DNA of 64,000 nucleotides from Vibrio rhizosphaerae (lineage in GTDB: Bacteria > Pseudomonadota > Gammaproteobacteria > Enterobacterales > Vibrionaceae): contig NZ_AP024904.1 of the NCBI RefSeq assembly GCF_024347095.1, positions 620,001-684,000 on the forward strand. Reading direction: 5' to 3'. Shown piece by piece: positions 26,835 to 34,507 of the stretch (within the stretch, counting starts at the first letter, position 1; every line of letters begins with the position of its first letter). Position numbers and translations under genes: made by a program. Below the pieces are notes generated by a model that made no database searches, was not told the origin of the DNA, and saw nothing but the letters and a program-made list of their open reading frames with translations.

Positions 26835-28730
26835 ATGCCAAATAATCACCCGAACCATTTGATCATTCCGGAACACATTCTGGATAACTGGCAAAATATT
26901 GTGGATCTCGCGGCTGGGATTCTCTCTTCTCCAACGGTGATGCTGCTCCGCTGTCGTGAAGGCATGAACGAACAAATATGCCATAACCACCACACGACAG
27001 CCACGCTAAACCTTGATGAACTCAGTGCAAGTCAACTTCATCAGATTGTTCTCGAATCCGGACAGCCAATTTGGGTCTCTGATATCGAAGAAGAGCCGAC
27101 CCTATCGACTTATTTACCGGATACGGTGATGTCCTATGCCGGGTTGCCCCTTTATTTCCCTAATCGAATCCCATTTGGGATGCTGGTGGTTATCGATAGC
27201 CAGATCCATCATTTTCATGAACTTGAATTTCAGTTACTGGAAAATTTTCAGTCCGCCATTGAGTCCCATTTGAAAATATTGACACAACAATCTGAAATTA
27301 ACCGACTCAATCACTACATTGAAAATACGCTGTCTCACGACACAGTCGATTATGTCAATCTGACTCAGACACTCAACCAAGAAATAGATCGCCGTAAAGT
27401 GGTCGAACGCCAATTGCAATACAACAAGCGTCATGACCCCAGCACAGGGTTTCTCAACCGCTTCGCACTTGAAGATGAACTTAAAAATCGTCTGGAAAAA
27501 TGCGCGGCCTGCGGAGAAAAATTTGCGGTGATCCATATCGGTTTCAGTAATGCCCGTCATCTGCAAACCCGTTTCGGTTATCAGGAATGGGAAAATGTCC
27601 TGAAACACTATCATGCACAATTCGAATCGCTGGAATTGGAAAATATTGAGCTGTTAACCGCCCGACCGAACTCCACCGATCTGGCCCTGATTGTGCAATC
27701 CAGTCAGCTAAAACGGGATGTCGACATTCTATGTGAGAAGTTAGTCCTGATGAGCAAAGCGGTCTTTCATATTCATCATCAGTCGATTCACTTACATGCT
27801 TATATTGGCATCGCAATTTCCGGTGAGGACACGACTGTCACCGGACTTCTGGAGCAAGCTTCCACCGCGATGATTTCCTGCAAAGACTCAGGTCATTTGT
27901 ATTACTATCATTCAGAAGCGCTCGCCCAATCTCAACTCCGTCTTCACCAGCTGGAAAATTACCTGCTTCATGCCGTAAGAAATGGCGATCTAATGCTCTA
28001 TTTTCAGCCAAAAGTCTGCCCGACCACCCGACTTTGGACAGGCGCAGAAGCGCTGTTACGCTGGCGTCATCCGGTTCTGGGAGAAATCTCCAGTGAAACC
28101 CTGATCCATCTGGCAGAAAAAAATGGGTTGATCTTTGAAGTGGGCAACTTTGTGCTGAAAACTGCAATTGAAAAAGCCAGCCAATGGACTCGCTATCTGA
28201 ACGACTTTAAAATTGCGGTCAATGTTTCAGCCAAGCAGTTACGGGACATTCGCTTTGTCGAGCAAGTGAAACAGTTTTTACAAGCCTACCAACTACCGGC
28301 CCATCATCTGGAAATAGAAGTCACTGAAAGCGGTTTGATCACCGATGAAAAAGTGGCTGGCGATATTCTTCAGATTCTTCATGAACTCGGAATTACCCTG
28401 TCTCTTGACGATTTCGGAACTGGTTATGCATCCTTCAGCTACCTGAAAAAGTTTCCTTTCGATTGCATTAAGATCGACAAGAGTTTTGTGCATGCACTGG
28501 AAGAAAGTGACGAGGACAAAGAAATTGTGCGCTCGATTATTCAAGTCGCCAAAAAGCTCAAATTGCAAATCATCATTGAAGGGGTAGAAACGGAAGCACA
28601 AGAGCAATTTATCATTGCGGAAGGGTGTGATTATGGACAAGGCTTTTTGTATGGACGCCCGGTCCCTGCGGATGTGTTTGAAGACAGTCTGGCGCAGCAA
28701 ATGCAATCTCAATTACGGCAGATCAATTAA
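26835..28730 (+). CDS. GAF-GGDEF-EAL protein, probable c-di-GMP phosphodiesterase
   Basis: 631 aa, no membrane segment. Residues ~15-160 look like a GAF sensor (LPLYFPNRIPFGMLVVI). A GGDEF-like domain follows (~195-350), but its signature is replaced by RPNSTDL, so cyclase activity is unlikely. The EAL domain (~380-620) keeps the catalytic set: EALLRW, the Asn of VNVSAKQL, the Glu of EVTESG, DDFGTG, the Lys of CIKIDKSF, EGVETE and QGF. It should hydrolyse c-di-GMP in response to a cytoplasmic signal. It stands alone downstream of fabV and its terminator. Confidence 0.9.
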   Translation: MPNNHPNHLIIPEHILDNWQNIVDLAAGILSSPTVMLLRCREGMNEQICHNHHTTATLNLDELSASQLHQIVLESGQPIWVSDIEEEPTLSTYLPDTVMSYAGLPLYFPNRIPFGMLVVIDSQIHHFHELEFQLLENFQSAIESHLKILTQQSEINRLNHYIENTLSHDTVDYVNLTQTLNQEIDRRKVVERQLQYNKRHDPSTGFLNRFALEDELKNRLEKCAACGEKFAVIHIGFSNARHLQTRFGYQEWENVLKHYHAQFESLELENIELLTARPNSTDLALIVQSSQLKRDVDILCEKLVLMSKAVFHIHHQSIHLHAYIGIAISGEDTTVTGLLEQASTAMISCKDSGHLYYYHSEALAQSQLRLHQLENYLLHAVRNGDLMLYFQPKVCPTTRLWTGAEALLRWRHPVLGEISSETLIHLAEKNGLIFEVGNFVLKTAIEKASQWTRYLNDFKIAVNVSAKQLRDIRFVEQVKQFLQAYQLPAHHLEIEVTESGLITDEKVAGDILQILHELGITLSLDDFGTGYASFSYLKKFPFDCIKIDKSFVHALEESDEDKEIVRSIIQVAKKLKLQIIIEGVETEAQEQFIIAEGCDYGQGFLYGRPVPADVFEDSLAQQMQSQLRQIN

Positions 28731-28892
28731 TACAACCAAACAGACGATGATTCTCACAAACACGCCCCGGCAACGATACGTGACTATTGAGGAGCACGAC
28801 TGATTCGGAGCACAACTGACCGAACTCTCTTCAGTGGATAAATCGGACTTCAGGGATAAATCGGAGAAAATAGTTGGATTCTGTTTAAACAG

Positions 28893-28911
28893 AAAAGGTG
28901 ACAACGTCACC
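28893..28911 (-). terminator. Terminator overlapping the DNAJ-related gene stop codon
   Basis: On the minus strand GGTGAC-GTT-GTCACC (28911-28897) is followed by TTTT. The TGA stop of the gene lies inside the left arm. Confidence 0.7.
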
Positions 28912-29551
28912 CTATCATTTTGTCCGCTGCCGTCTGGCGCAAAATATGCCATGCTTCACACAAGGTTCGAAACCTTTCCGAATCGCCGTTATCTCGATCC
29001 GGATGCCAGCGCAATGCCAACTTACGCCATGTTTTGCGGATTTCTGTATCACTGGCATCAACCGGCAATTCAAATAGTCGCAACGCTCTGGCCCGATCCA
29101 TATCAGTCACATTGTCATCCTGACCAATATACTGGCGATAGCGACTCCAGAACTCATTCAGCAGACGTTTGACTTCTCCTTCGCTCGCTTCGTAATTACT
29201 CCAGTCGGTGTAATACATGCGTAACGGATCAGCCTGATCAATAAAATACGCGACATGACTACTGACCAAACGTAGCTCAATATCCATTGCCTCCACCTGA
29301 AGCCAACGTTCGGGATAAAGCATCTCTTGCAATTGATAGAGTGCATTCATAATCAAAAAATTGCGTTTGAAGATATCCTTTCCCGGTGATGAATCTAACT
29401 CAGGGACATACCCTAATTCACTCAGTCGGGTTGAAAGCGTATGGACTTTCCAGCCCGAACATTCACGTTTCAACACTTCCAAAATAGGCCAAATCAGTGG
29501 ATTTTCCATCTGTGTATGGAATACCGTTTGTAAGCTCTGATTTCCTGACAT
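28907..29551 (-). CDS. DNAJ-related protein with C-terminal J domain
   Basis: 214 aa from the ATG at 29551, which has AAGGAG 8 nt upstream. The N-terminal ~120 residues match the DNAJ-related layout (MENPLIWPILEVLKRE...). The last ~60 form a J domain with the HPD motif (LALRWHPDRDNGD) preceded by LFELPVDASDTEIRKTWRK. It should stimulate an Hsp70 ATPase; clients are unknown. Unlike DnaJ, the J domain is C-terminal and there is no zinc finger. Confidence 0.86.
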   Translation of the reverse strand: MSGNQSLQTVFHTQMENPLIWPILEVLKRECSGWKVHTLSTRLSELGYVPELDSSPGKDIFKRNFLIMNALYQLQEMLYPERWLQVEAMDIELRLVSSHVAYFIDQADPLRMYYTDWSNYEASEGEVKRLLNEFWSRYRQYIGQDDNVTDMDRARALRLFELPVDASDTEIRKTWRKLALRWHPDRDNGDSERFRTLCEAWHILRQTAADKMIG

Positions 29552-29821
29552 TACTGCACTCCTTGAGAGCATTCTCACTGCCGTCTATCTATTGAAGGAT
29601 ACTCGCTACAGACTATCCTGTTCTTCCCTATTTTCCTATACCCGTATCAGCATTGGGTCTGCTTTCTGTGACGCTATTGCCAATGCCACGCAACATCGAT
29701 CACTTTTACATCCATCCGTAACGTTTTATATGCATCGTTCTTACCAATGGCTGATATACAGCCCCCATCCGCCTCTTTCACCGTCAGATTCAGTTCAAAC
29801 GGCAAACGGGGACAAACTGAC

Positions 29822-30160
29822 TTATCCCCGCTCTTCCGGATGTAGTGTGACCGTTTCAACCCAATGCAGGTAAGCCTGAAATCCATCCATTACCGGGATT
29901 TGAATAATTTGTGGTATTTCGTACGAATGAACTTCCCGAATCGCCGATTCAACGGCCTGATAATGGCGGCTCTGAGTTTTCATCAGCAACAAGATCTCTT
30001 GGTCGGTACAAATTTCTCCTTCCCAGCGATAGTGGCTATTGATCGGGAATGTCTGAATACAAGCAACCAACTGTGCAGACAATAGACGCGAAACTATCGC
30101 CTGACAACCAGCCTGACTATTCGTCGTTGTCAGCACCATACAGAACGGTGTTTCAGTCAT
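29822..30160 (-). CDS. cutA: CutA divalent-cation tolerance protein
   Basis: 112 aa from the ATG at 30160; the frame is open further upstream but without family similarity. It shows the CutA blocks VLTTTNSQAGCQAIVSRLL, LVACIQTFPINSHYRWEGEI, LLLMKTQSRHY and HSYEIPQIIQIPV. CutA forms a very stable trimer with a ferredoxin-like fold. In E. coli it is associated with copper tolerance, but its biochemical role remains unsettled. Confidence 0.93.
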   Translation of the reverse strand: MTETPFCMVLTTTNSQAGCQAIVSRLLSAQLVACIQTFPINSHYRWEGEICTDQEILLLMKTQSRHYQAVESAIREVHSYEIPQIIQIPVMDGFQAYLHWVETVTLHPEERG

Positions 30161-30410
30161 CTGGCTTATTCCTTTGTCCTCTGAGCATGTCCTGATTATA
30201 GCCCAGCCGCCAAAAACATGACCAGTCATCCCACACGATGAGAGGTTGACCCCATAAAATCGTAGTATCTATCAAGTCAATCGTCACTGATGGAGAGTAC
30301 CGATTGTATAAAAGGAGGGTAACACCACTGAGAATGATGGCATTCAGGATAATTGATGAGAGCAAAAGAGCAGATAATCGGTGGTATAGTTTGAGACTGC
30401 CGATACAAAA
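30161..30410. other. Intergenic region upstream of cutA
   Basis: Up to the porin terminator at 30411 there is no convincing gene. A minus-strand frame reaching 30365 has a hydrophobic start but only a TTG codon and no ribosome-binding site. It probably holds the cutA promoter. Confidence 0.4.
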
Positions 30411-30446
30411 ATATCAACCTTACTGAATGATCAATAAGGTTGATAT
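30411..30446 (-). terminator. Porin gene terminator
   Basis: ATATCAACCTTA (30411-30422) and TAAGGTTGATAT (30435-30446) form a 12-bp perfect stem with a 12-nt loop. On the minus strand it is followed by TTTTTG. It lies 32 bp beyond the porin stop. Confidence 0.85.
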
Positions 30447-30477
30447 CAATTAGTGTTCAATATACTGGTTGGTTAAC

Positions 30478-31668
30478 TTACCACCAAGCTTCAAACATCG
30501 CACCAAATGTCAGGGTATCTAAACGATTTGACTGCATATTACCTGTTTTAGAATCGAAGCCAATAAACTCATTGTCTGCTTTACCGAGTGTGGTATAGAA
30601 ACGCAACATCGGACGGGCAGCCATTTGAGAGCCAATCACAATATTTTGTGAGAATGTTACCTTCCACGAGCTGTTTTTGGCGTTAATGTCTTTATAATCG
30701 ACAACGCTATAACCGGCTTCTAACCACGTTGAGTTAATGCTGTCCCAATTATAAGTGGGACGTACAATCACGTTATAGTTTGCCCGGTCTTGATTCCCTG
30801 CCACATCTAAGAACTGATATGCTGCCAGATACTCAACCGCGGCCTGATCAGAAATAGTGCTGGCGCCGTTGAAACTGACTAACCATGCGCGTTGATCTTT
30901 AGTCAACTCAAATACGCTATCTTTCGCATTGTCAGCATAGCGGAAAAGGAGATGATGACCAGACATCGAGAAGTCAGCCGCTAACTGATATGCCTTAGTA
31001 CTATAATAGGGTTGATCTTGTACTTTTTTCGATGCGAAGCCATAGTTGGCATAAAACTCAACCGATGCATCGTCAAACAGATTGATGTTGTGAAGTTTCG
31101 ACGTTATCGCATATCTGCCGTTGTCGTCGACCAGATCACTTTGGACTTGACCGACCGCACCAAAGTCGAGTTTGACACCGCCCAGATTCAGATTATAAAA
31201 ACCGGCACCTTGTCCGTCGTGAGTCATCCAAAAATAGTCATTCAGACCCGTTTGCGGACGTTGATGAAAATCTCGTCCCGCCCAGACCTTTAATTCGGGT
31301 TGAGAATCAACAAAATTAGTCACACTCGCATATGCTTTTTTGACTTTAACCCCACCGGTACCACTTTTCGCCCAAGATTCCTGAGAATAGTGGTCAAACA
31401 TCACCACAATATCCCACTGGTCACCAAGATCACTGGTATAACCTTTTGTTAAGCCGAATTCTCCGCCATTATCTTCGTTACCTAACCGACCGGTTGCGTT
31501 GCCATTTAATGCGCCTGCGGTCGTAACACGCTTTTCATCACTATCCTGAAAAGCCGCGCCGTAGCGTGCATATCCAAAGAATCTCAGATTATCATCAGCA
31601 AAAGCTGAATTAGAAATCATGGGTAAACCCACTGCTATACAAACAGAAATTAATTTCAATGTTCTCAT
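30478..31668 (-). CDS. LamB-type carbohydrate porin
   Basis: 396 aa. The signal peptide ends NSAFADDN; the mature start FFGYARYGAAF and the C-terminal TFGAMFEAWW are typical of the maltoporin (LamB/ScrY/BglH) family of 18-strand trimers. The middle has the KDFHQRPQ-like VWAGRDFHQRPQ segment. It should let oligosaccharides cross the outer membrane. Its position after GH16 and the lipoprotein and near two GH9 enzymes points to beta-gluco-oligosaccharides rather than maltodextrins (inference). A strong terminator follows. Confidence 0.88.
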   Translation of the reverse strand: MRTLKLISVCIAVGLPMISNSAFADDNLRFFGYARYGAAFQDSDEKRVTTAGALNGNATGRLGNEDNGGEFGLTKGYTSDLGDQWDIVVMFDHYSQESWAKSGTGGVKVKKAYASVTNFVDSQPELKVWAGRDFHQRPQTGLNDYFWMTHDGQGAGFYNLNLGGVKLDFGAVGQVQSDLVDDNGRYAITSKLHNINLFDDASVEFYANYGFASKKVQDQPYYSTKAYQLAADFSMSGHHLLFRYADNAKDSVFELTKDQRAWLVSFNGASTISDQAAVEYLAAYQFLDVAGNQDRANYNVIVRPTYNWDSINSTWLEAGYSVVDYKDINAKNSSWKVTFSQNIVIGSQMAARPMLRFYTTLGKADNEFIGFDSKTGNMQSNRLDTLTFGAMFEAWW

Positions 31669-31792
31669 GTTTATGTCCCTATTTATTGGAATTTAAAACA
31701 ACATAAATTATTTTTTATAGATGTTTTTCTAATATCACCACTGAATAAAAATACGAATGAAGTAATTTAAAAATCCTCCTTAATTAAAATAT

Positions 31793-33007
31793 CTACAGAG
31801 CAATACACGGTTCACTTGCTTTGTAATCTTTTCTCGGTTTTGTCACGGCCACATTAGCGAATGAAAACGCAAGGTTATTCATTTGATCCCAGACGCCGCC
31901 AACAACGAATGCTTTTTTCACAGAACTCAGACTTGAGGTATTAATCATTGAAGCCACTTCTATCTGGCACCGATACCACTTATTGTCCGCAGGTAACGAA
32001 CTGTTATCTAGCGAGAAAAATGTACCACCATCAAGGACTTGACCATCGATTCGGGTTTGAATACTTCCTGAATCCCCATAACTTGTCACTTTCATATCGA
32101 CAGTAACGACATCCGTTGAATGTGCAGAGAGATCACGGTTAGATTTATCATTACCTAAGAACGCCCCTCCATTCCCATTAAATGCTAAGGTGACGATATT
32201 ATTCACATTCTTAATATCAACATCGAAGCTATTCAGTGGATAAGCACTCCTCAGATCCTGTGCCTGCGTTATATCGCCTGAATAAAATAATGCAGTGTCT
32301 CCTGAGACTAAATCCGGGGCATTATTGACTTGATTGGACGCTGCAATATCACCACATGTTACCGGGTCAACAACTGGTGTTTGATCGGTTGATTCCCGAT
32401 AGAAAATATCGGAAATCTCATAATTAAATGCTTCTTTCACATCCAGATGAAAAGGATTTTTCACCTGACTCATATCAACAGCTTTCGCCCCGTCAAAAGG
32501 TTTCATACACGGAATTGGTACCGCGAGCGTTTGCCAGTTGCGGTCATCCGTCAACTTACCGGAGAGCACCAGGCTGCTTCTGACCGGCCACTCATTATCA
32601 ATCGAGACTGTGATTGCAGATGGGGGGGTACTTTTCGGCCGAATTTTAAATTCGACATAACCAGATTTATATTGACTCAAATCTACGCCAGAAGCGGACT
32701 GCATCATCAATATACTACTGCCGGTCCCTGACACCTGAACATCCACAGTATTACCGTTTAATGCAGCCTCGATACTCGCCAGACTGGTTTGGCTTGCAGT
32801 GACAGCCGACAATTTCCAGCCATCTTTTTCAGACTGAATCCAAGGTGTGATATCACTGCTGGCATCAGCGCTTAATATTGCTAAACCACTACTGCCACTT
32901 TTCTTGCTCACATCGATATGATCGATATTTTTTTCAAAATTACACCCGGCAATAATCATCGGCGTGAGCGATATAATCAGGGATTTTACGGTTATTTGTT
33001 TCATCAT
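31793..33007 (-). CDS. Lipoprotein with ExoP_C-like carbohydrate-binding domain
   Basis: 404 aa. The lipobox IIAGC gives acylation at Cys22. Residues ~45-215 resemble the C-terminal galactose-binding-like domain of marine ExoP beta-glucanases (SGYVEFKIRPKS, SIDNEWPVRSSL, WQTLAVPIPCM), here without any catalytic glycosidase domain. The C-terminal ~170 residues are a second beta-sandwich (LAFNGNGGAFLG...). It probably holds glucan at the cell surface for the neighbouring GH16/GH9 enzymes. It lies 124 bp upstream of the porin gene, with a candidate regulator site at 33086-33101. Confidence 0.7.
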   Translation of the reverse strand: MMKQITVKSLIISLTPMIIAGCNFEKNIDHIDVSKKSGSSGLAILSADASSDITPWIQSEKDGWKLSAVTASQTSLASIEAALNGNTVDVQVSGTGSSILMMQSASGVDLSQYKSGYVEFKIRPKSTPPSAITVSIDNEWPVRSSLVLSGKLTDDRNWQTLAVPIPCMKPFDGAKAVDMSQVKNPFHLDVKEAFNYEISDIFYRESTDQTPVVDPVTCGDIAASNQVNNAPDLVSGDTALFYSGDITQAQDLRSAYPLNSFDVDIKNVNNIVTLAFNGNGGAFLGNDKSNRDLSAHSTDVVTVDMKVTSYGDSGSIQTRIDGQVLDGGTFFSLDNSSLPADNKWYRCQIEVASMINTSSLSSVKKAFVVGGVWDQMNNLAFSFANVAVTKPRKDYKASEPCIAL

Positions 33008-33085
33008 TTTTCAAACGCTCTAAAATAAGTGTGAATTAGATATATTAAACTTGTTGCCCTTGCTTAATATAAAATAAGTTTCTCA

Positions 33086-33101
33086 TAGCGTTAACGTTGC
33101 A
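33086..33101. promoter_or_regulatory. Candidate LacI-type operator upstream of lipoprotein/porin genes
   Basis: TAGCGTTAACGTTGCA has the 8-bp palindrome CGTTAACG at its centre. It lies at promoter distance from 33007 in a locus with two LacI-family regulators. Assignment is by position and symmetry only. Confidence 0.35.
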
Positions 33102-33237
33102 TATTCTGAATTGATTATTTTCGATATTATATTTGTTTCTTATTATTTTTATTTATTAATTAATTTTATTTAATATTTCTTATTTCAACTGGTAAATGAC
33201 TTTTAATATTAATAGATAAATATGAGGTATTGATAAA

Positions 33238-33270
33238 GGTCCGCTGCGCGGGGGATGCGCTGCGGAAACC
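33238..33270 (-). terminator. Probable GH16 terminator
   Basis: On the minus strand CCGC-A-GCGC, a 7-nt loop, then GCGC-A-GCGG with an A-A mismatch, extended by GGT...ACC and followed by TTTAT. It is the only GC-rich patch in an AT-rich gap, 83 bp beyond the GH16 stop. Confidence 0.6.
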
Positions 33271-33352
33271 TGATATTAAAATTATATAGACTATTATTTG
33301 ATCAATTATTCAACAGCCAGCAATAACATCATCTCTGGAAATAAAATAATGA

Positions 33353-34048
33353 TCAATCATAACGATTTACTCTGACATATCCGTATTTAGCATAAGCTGG
33401 ACGGCCATCATAACGGCTTGGTGGAAAATTAGGGTTGGCACTAATCCAGTTGTTCATAAATAGTTGCATATAACTAGAAACACGTTGATTCACACGTCTC
33501 ACAGTGACCCACGAATTGTTATAGCGACTAAATACTTCCCATGTTACGCCATTCGCATCAATGGTAAATGCGTATTTACCCATACTCCAGACCGACATTC
33601 CATACTGACCTAAGTCAATATCTAACGGGAATTGTCGACCACCGATCCAGACATTGGTATGGAGTAAATTTGTCCCACCCATTAACTCAATATCAACTTC
33701 ATAATGACTGGATGTCCCTGACTGACCGGTGTATGTGAAAAAGGAACTGATCGTGCCGGGTACTGCGCCTGCCTGCATTTCAACTTCATAGCGGCCACGA
33801 CGGTAATACTCTGTTGTTCTTACTTCTCCACAACTTTTGTAACTGCCTTCATTCTTCGCATGCAAGATTAAAACACCGGATTCTTGCCATACGTTTTTAG
33901 CAGCCCATGTACAGTCAAACTCACTGCCGCCATTTTTCCAGCCGTCTGATACAGACCAATTCAAACCGCTCCAACCGAGCGCAAAACTGGAAGAAACAAA
34001 TAAGATATTTAAAAAAACTACCTTAAGAATCAATCGGATCGTTGTCAT
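33353..34048 (-). CDS. Secreted GH16 endo-beta-glucanase (licheninase-like)
   Basis: 231 aa from the ATG at 34048, which has GAGG 9 nt upstream and gives a clean signal peptide (LKVVFLNILFVSSSFALG). Upstream ATGs at 34063 and 34102 lack a ribosome-binding site. The family catalytic motif is present as EVDIE (nucleophile and acid/base Glu) in SSHYEVDIELMGG, preceded by GRYEVEMQAG. The compact single-domain form is typical of lichenases that cut mixed-linkage beta-1,3-1,4-glucan. Laminarinase activity is the alternative. Confidence 0.88.
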   Translation of the reverse strand: MTTIRLILKVVFLNILFVSSSFALGWSGLNWSVSDGWKNGGSEFDCTWAAKNVWQESGVLILHAKNEGSYKSCGEVRTTEYYRRGRYEVEMQAGAVPGTISSFFTYTGQSGTSSHYEVDIELMGGTNLLHTNVWIGGRQFPLDIDLGQYGMSVWSMGKYAFTIDANGVTWEVFSRYNNSWVTVRRVNQRVSSYMQLFMNNWISANPNFPPSRYDGRPAYAKYGYVRVNRYD

Positions 34049-34507
34049 CACGTTAAACCTCATATTTTTTGTTATGGCAGATGTATTTTGATGCTTAGAC
34101 ATAAAAATGCATAGACATCAAACCTCTTTGCTTCTCGGAACCGTGAATTGACTTTAATGACATTTATAAAAATTTGTCTATAACTAGATTTGAAAACTGA
34201 ATTTCAAATAACCACAAAAAATAAAAATGAAGGCTTTAGTCACAATTTATTCATCATCCATGAAATGTTTCTTTTCATTAATTCTGATGAATTATTTGAT
34301 ATGAAAAAACAAAAAAACAATAAGCTTCACAATTTAAAAACTAACACTTGCATTATTATTTTAACTGTCGTTTTATCAATAAAATCGAATGTCTCGATTC
34401 TGAATACTATCTAACCCAAATTATCAAGGGAAGGCAACCGTACAGAAGAAATTTATTTATTTAACAATAAACATCTACCTGTATTCTTTAAAAATAAAGA
34501 GGTTAAA
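34049..34507. other. Divergent promoter region GH16 / GH9
   Basis: 459 bp, very AT-rich. A 74-aa + strand frame at 34190-34414 has no ribosome-binding site and simple composition, so it is not called. The region must hold the promoters of both glucanase genes. An imperfect TGAAATGTTTC element at about 34260 might be a regulator site, but it is weak. Confidence 0.45.

Larger units (their letters stand above)
33008..33352. other. AT-rich intergenic region with hairpin and candidate operator
   Basis: 345 bp. It holds a palindrome centred on CGTTAACG (33089-33096) about 85 bp before the lipoprotein start, and a GC-rich hairpin at 33238-33270 that probably ends the GH16 transcript. The rest is very AT-rich and probably contains the promoter for the lipoprotein-porin pair. 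Confidence 0.5.

Noticed and set aside
29674..29886. 70-aa minus-strand frame between cutA and the DNAJ-related gene
   Set aside because: It overlaps the cutA end, has no ribosome-binding site and no family resemblance.
30153..30365. 70-aa hydrophobic frame upstream of cutA
   Set aside because: Starts at TTG without a ribosome-binding site and overlaps the cutA start; kept only as a note.
30478..31668. True maltoporin LamB of a maltose regulon
   Set aside because: No mal genes are nearby and all neighbours act on beta-glucans; the family fold is accepted but not the maltose role.
34190..34414. 74-aa frame upstream of the lipoprotein GH9
   Set aside because: Lys/Asn/Ile-rich product of AT-rich DNA, no ribosome-binding site; it occupies a divergent promoter region.
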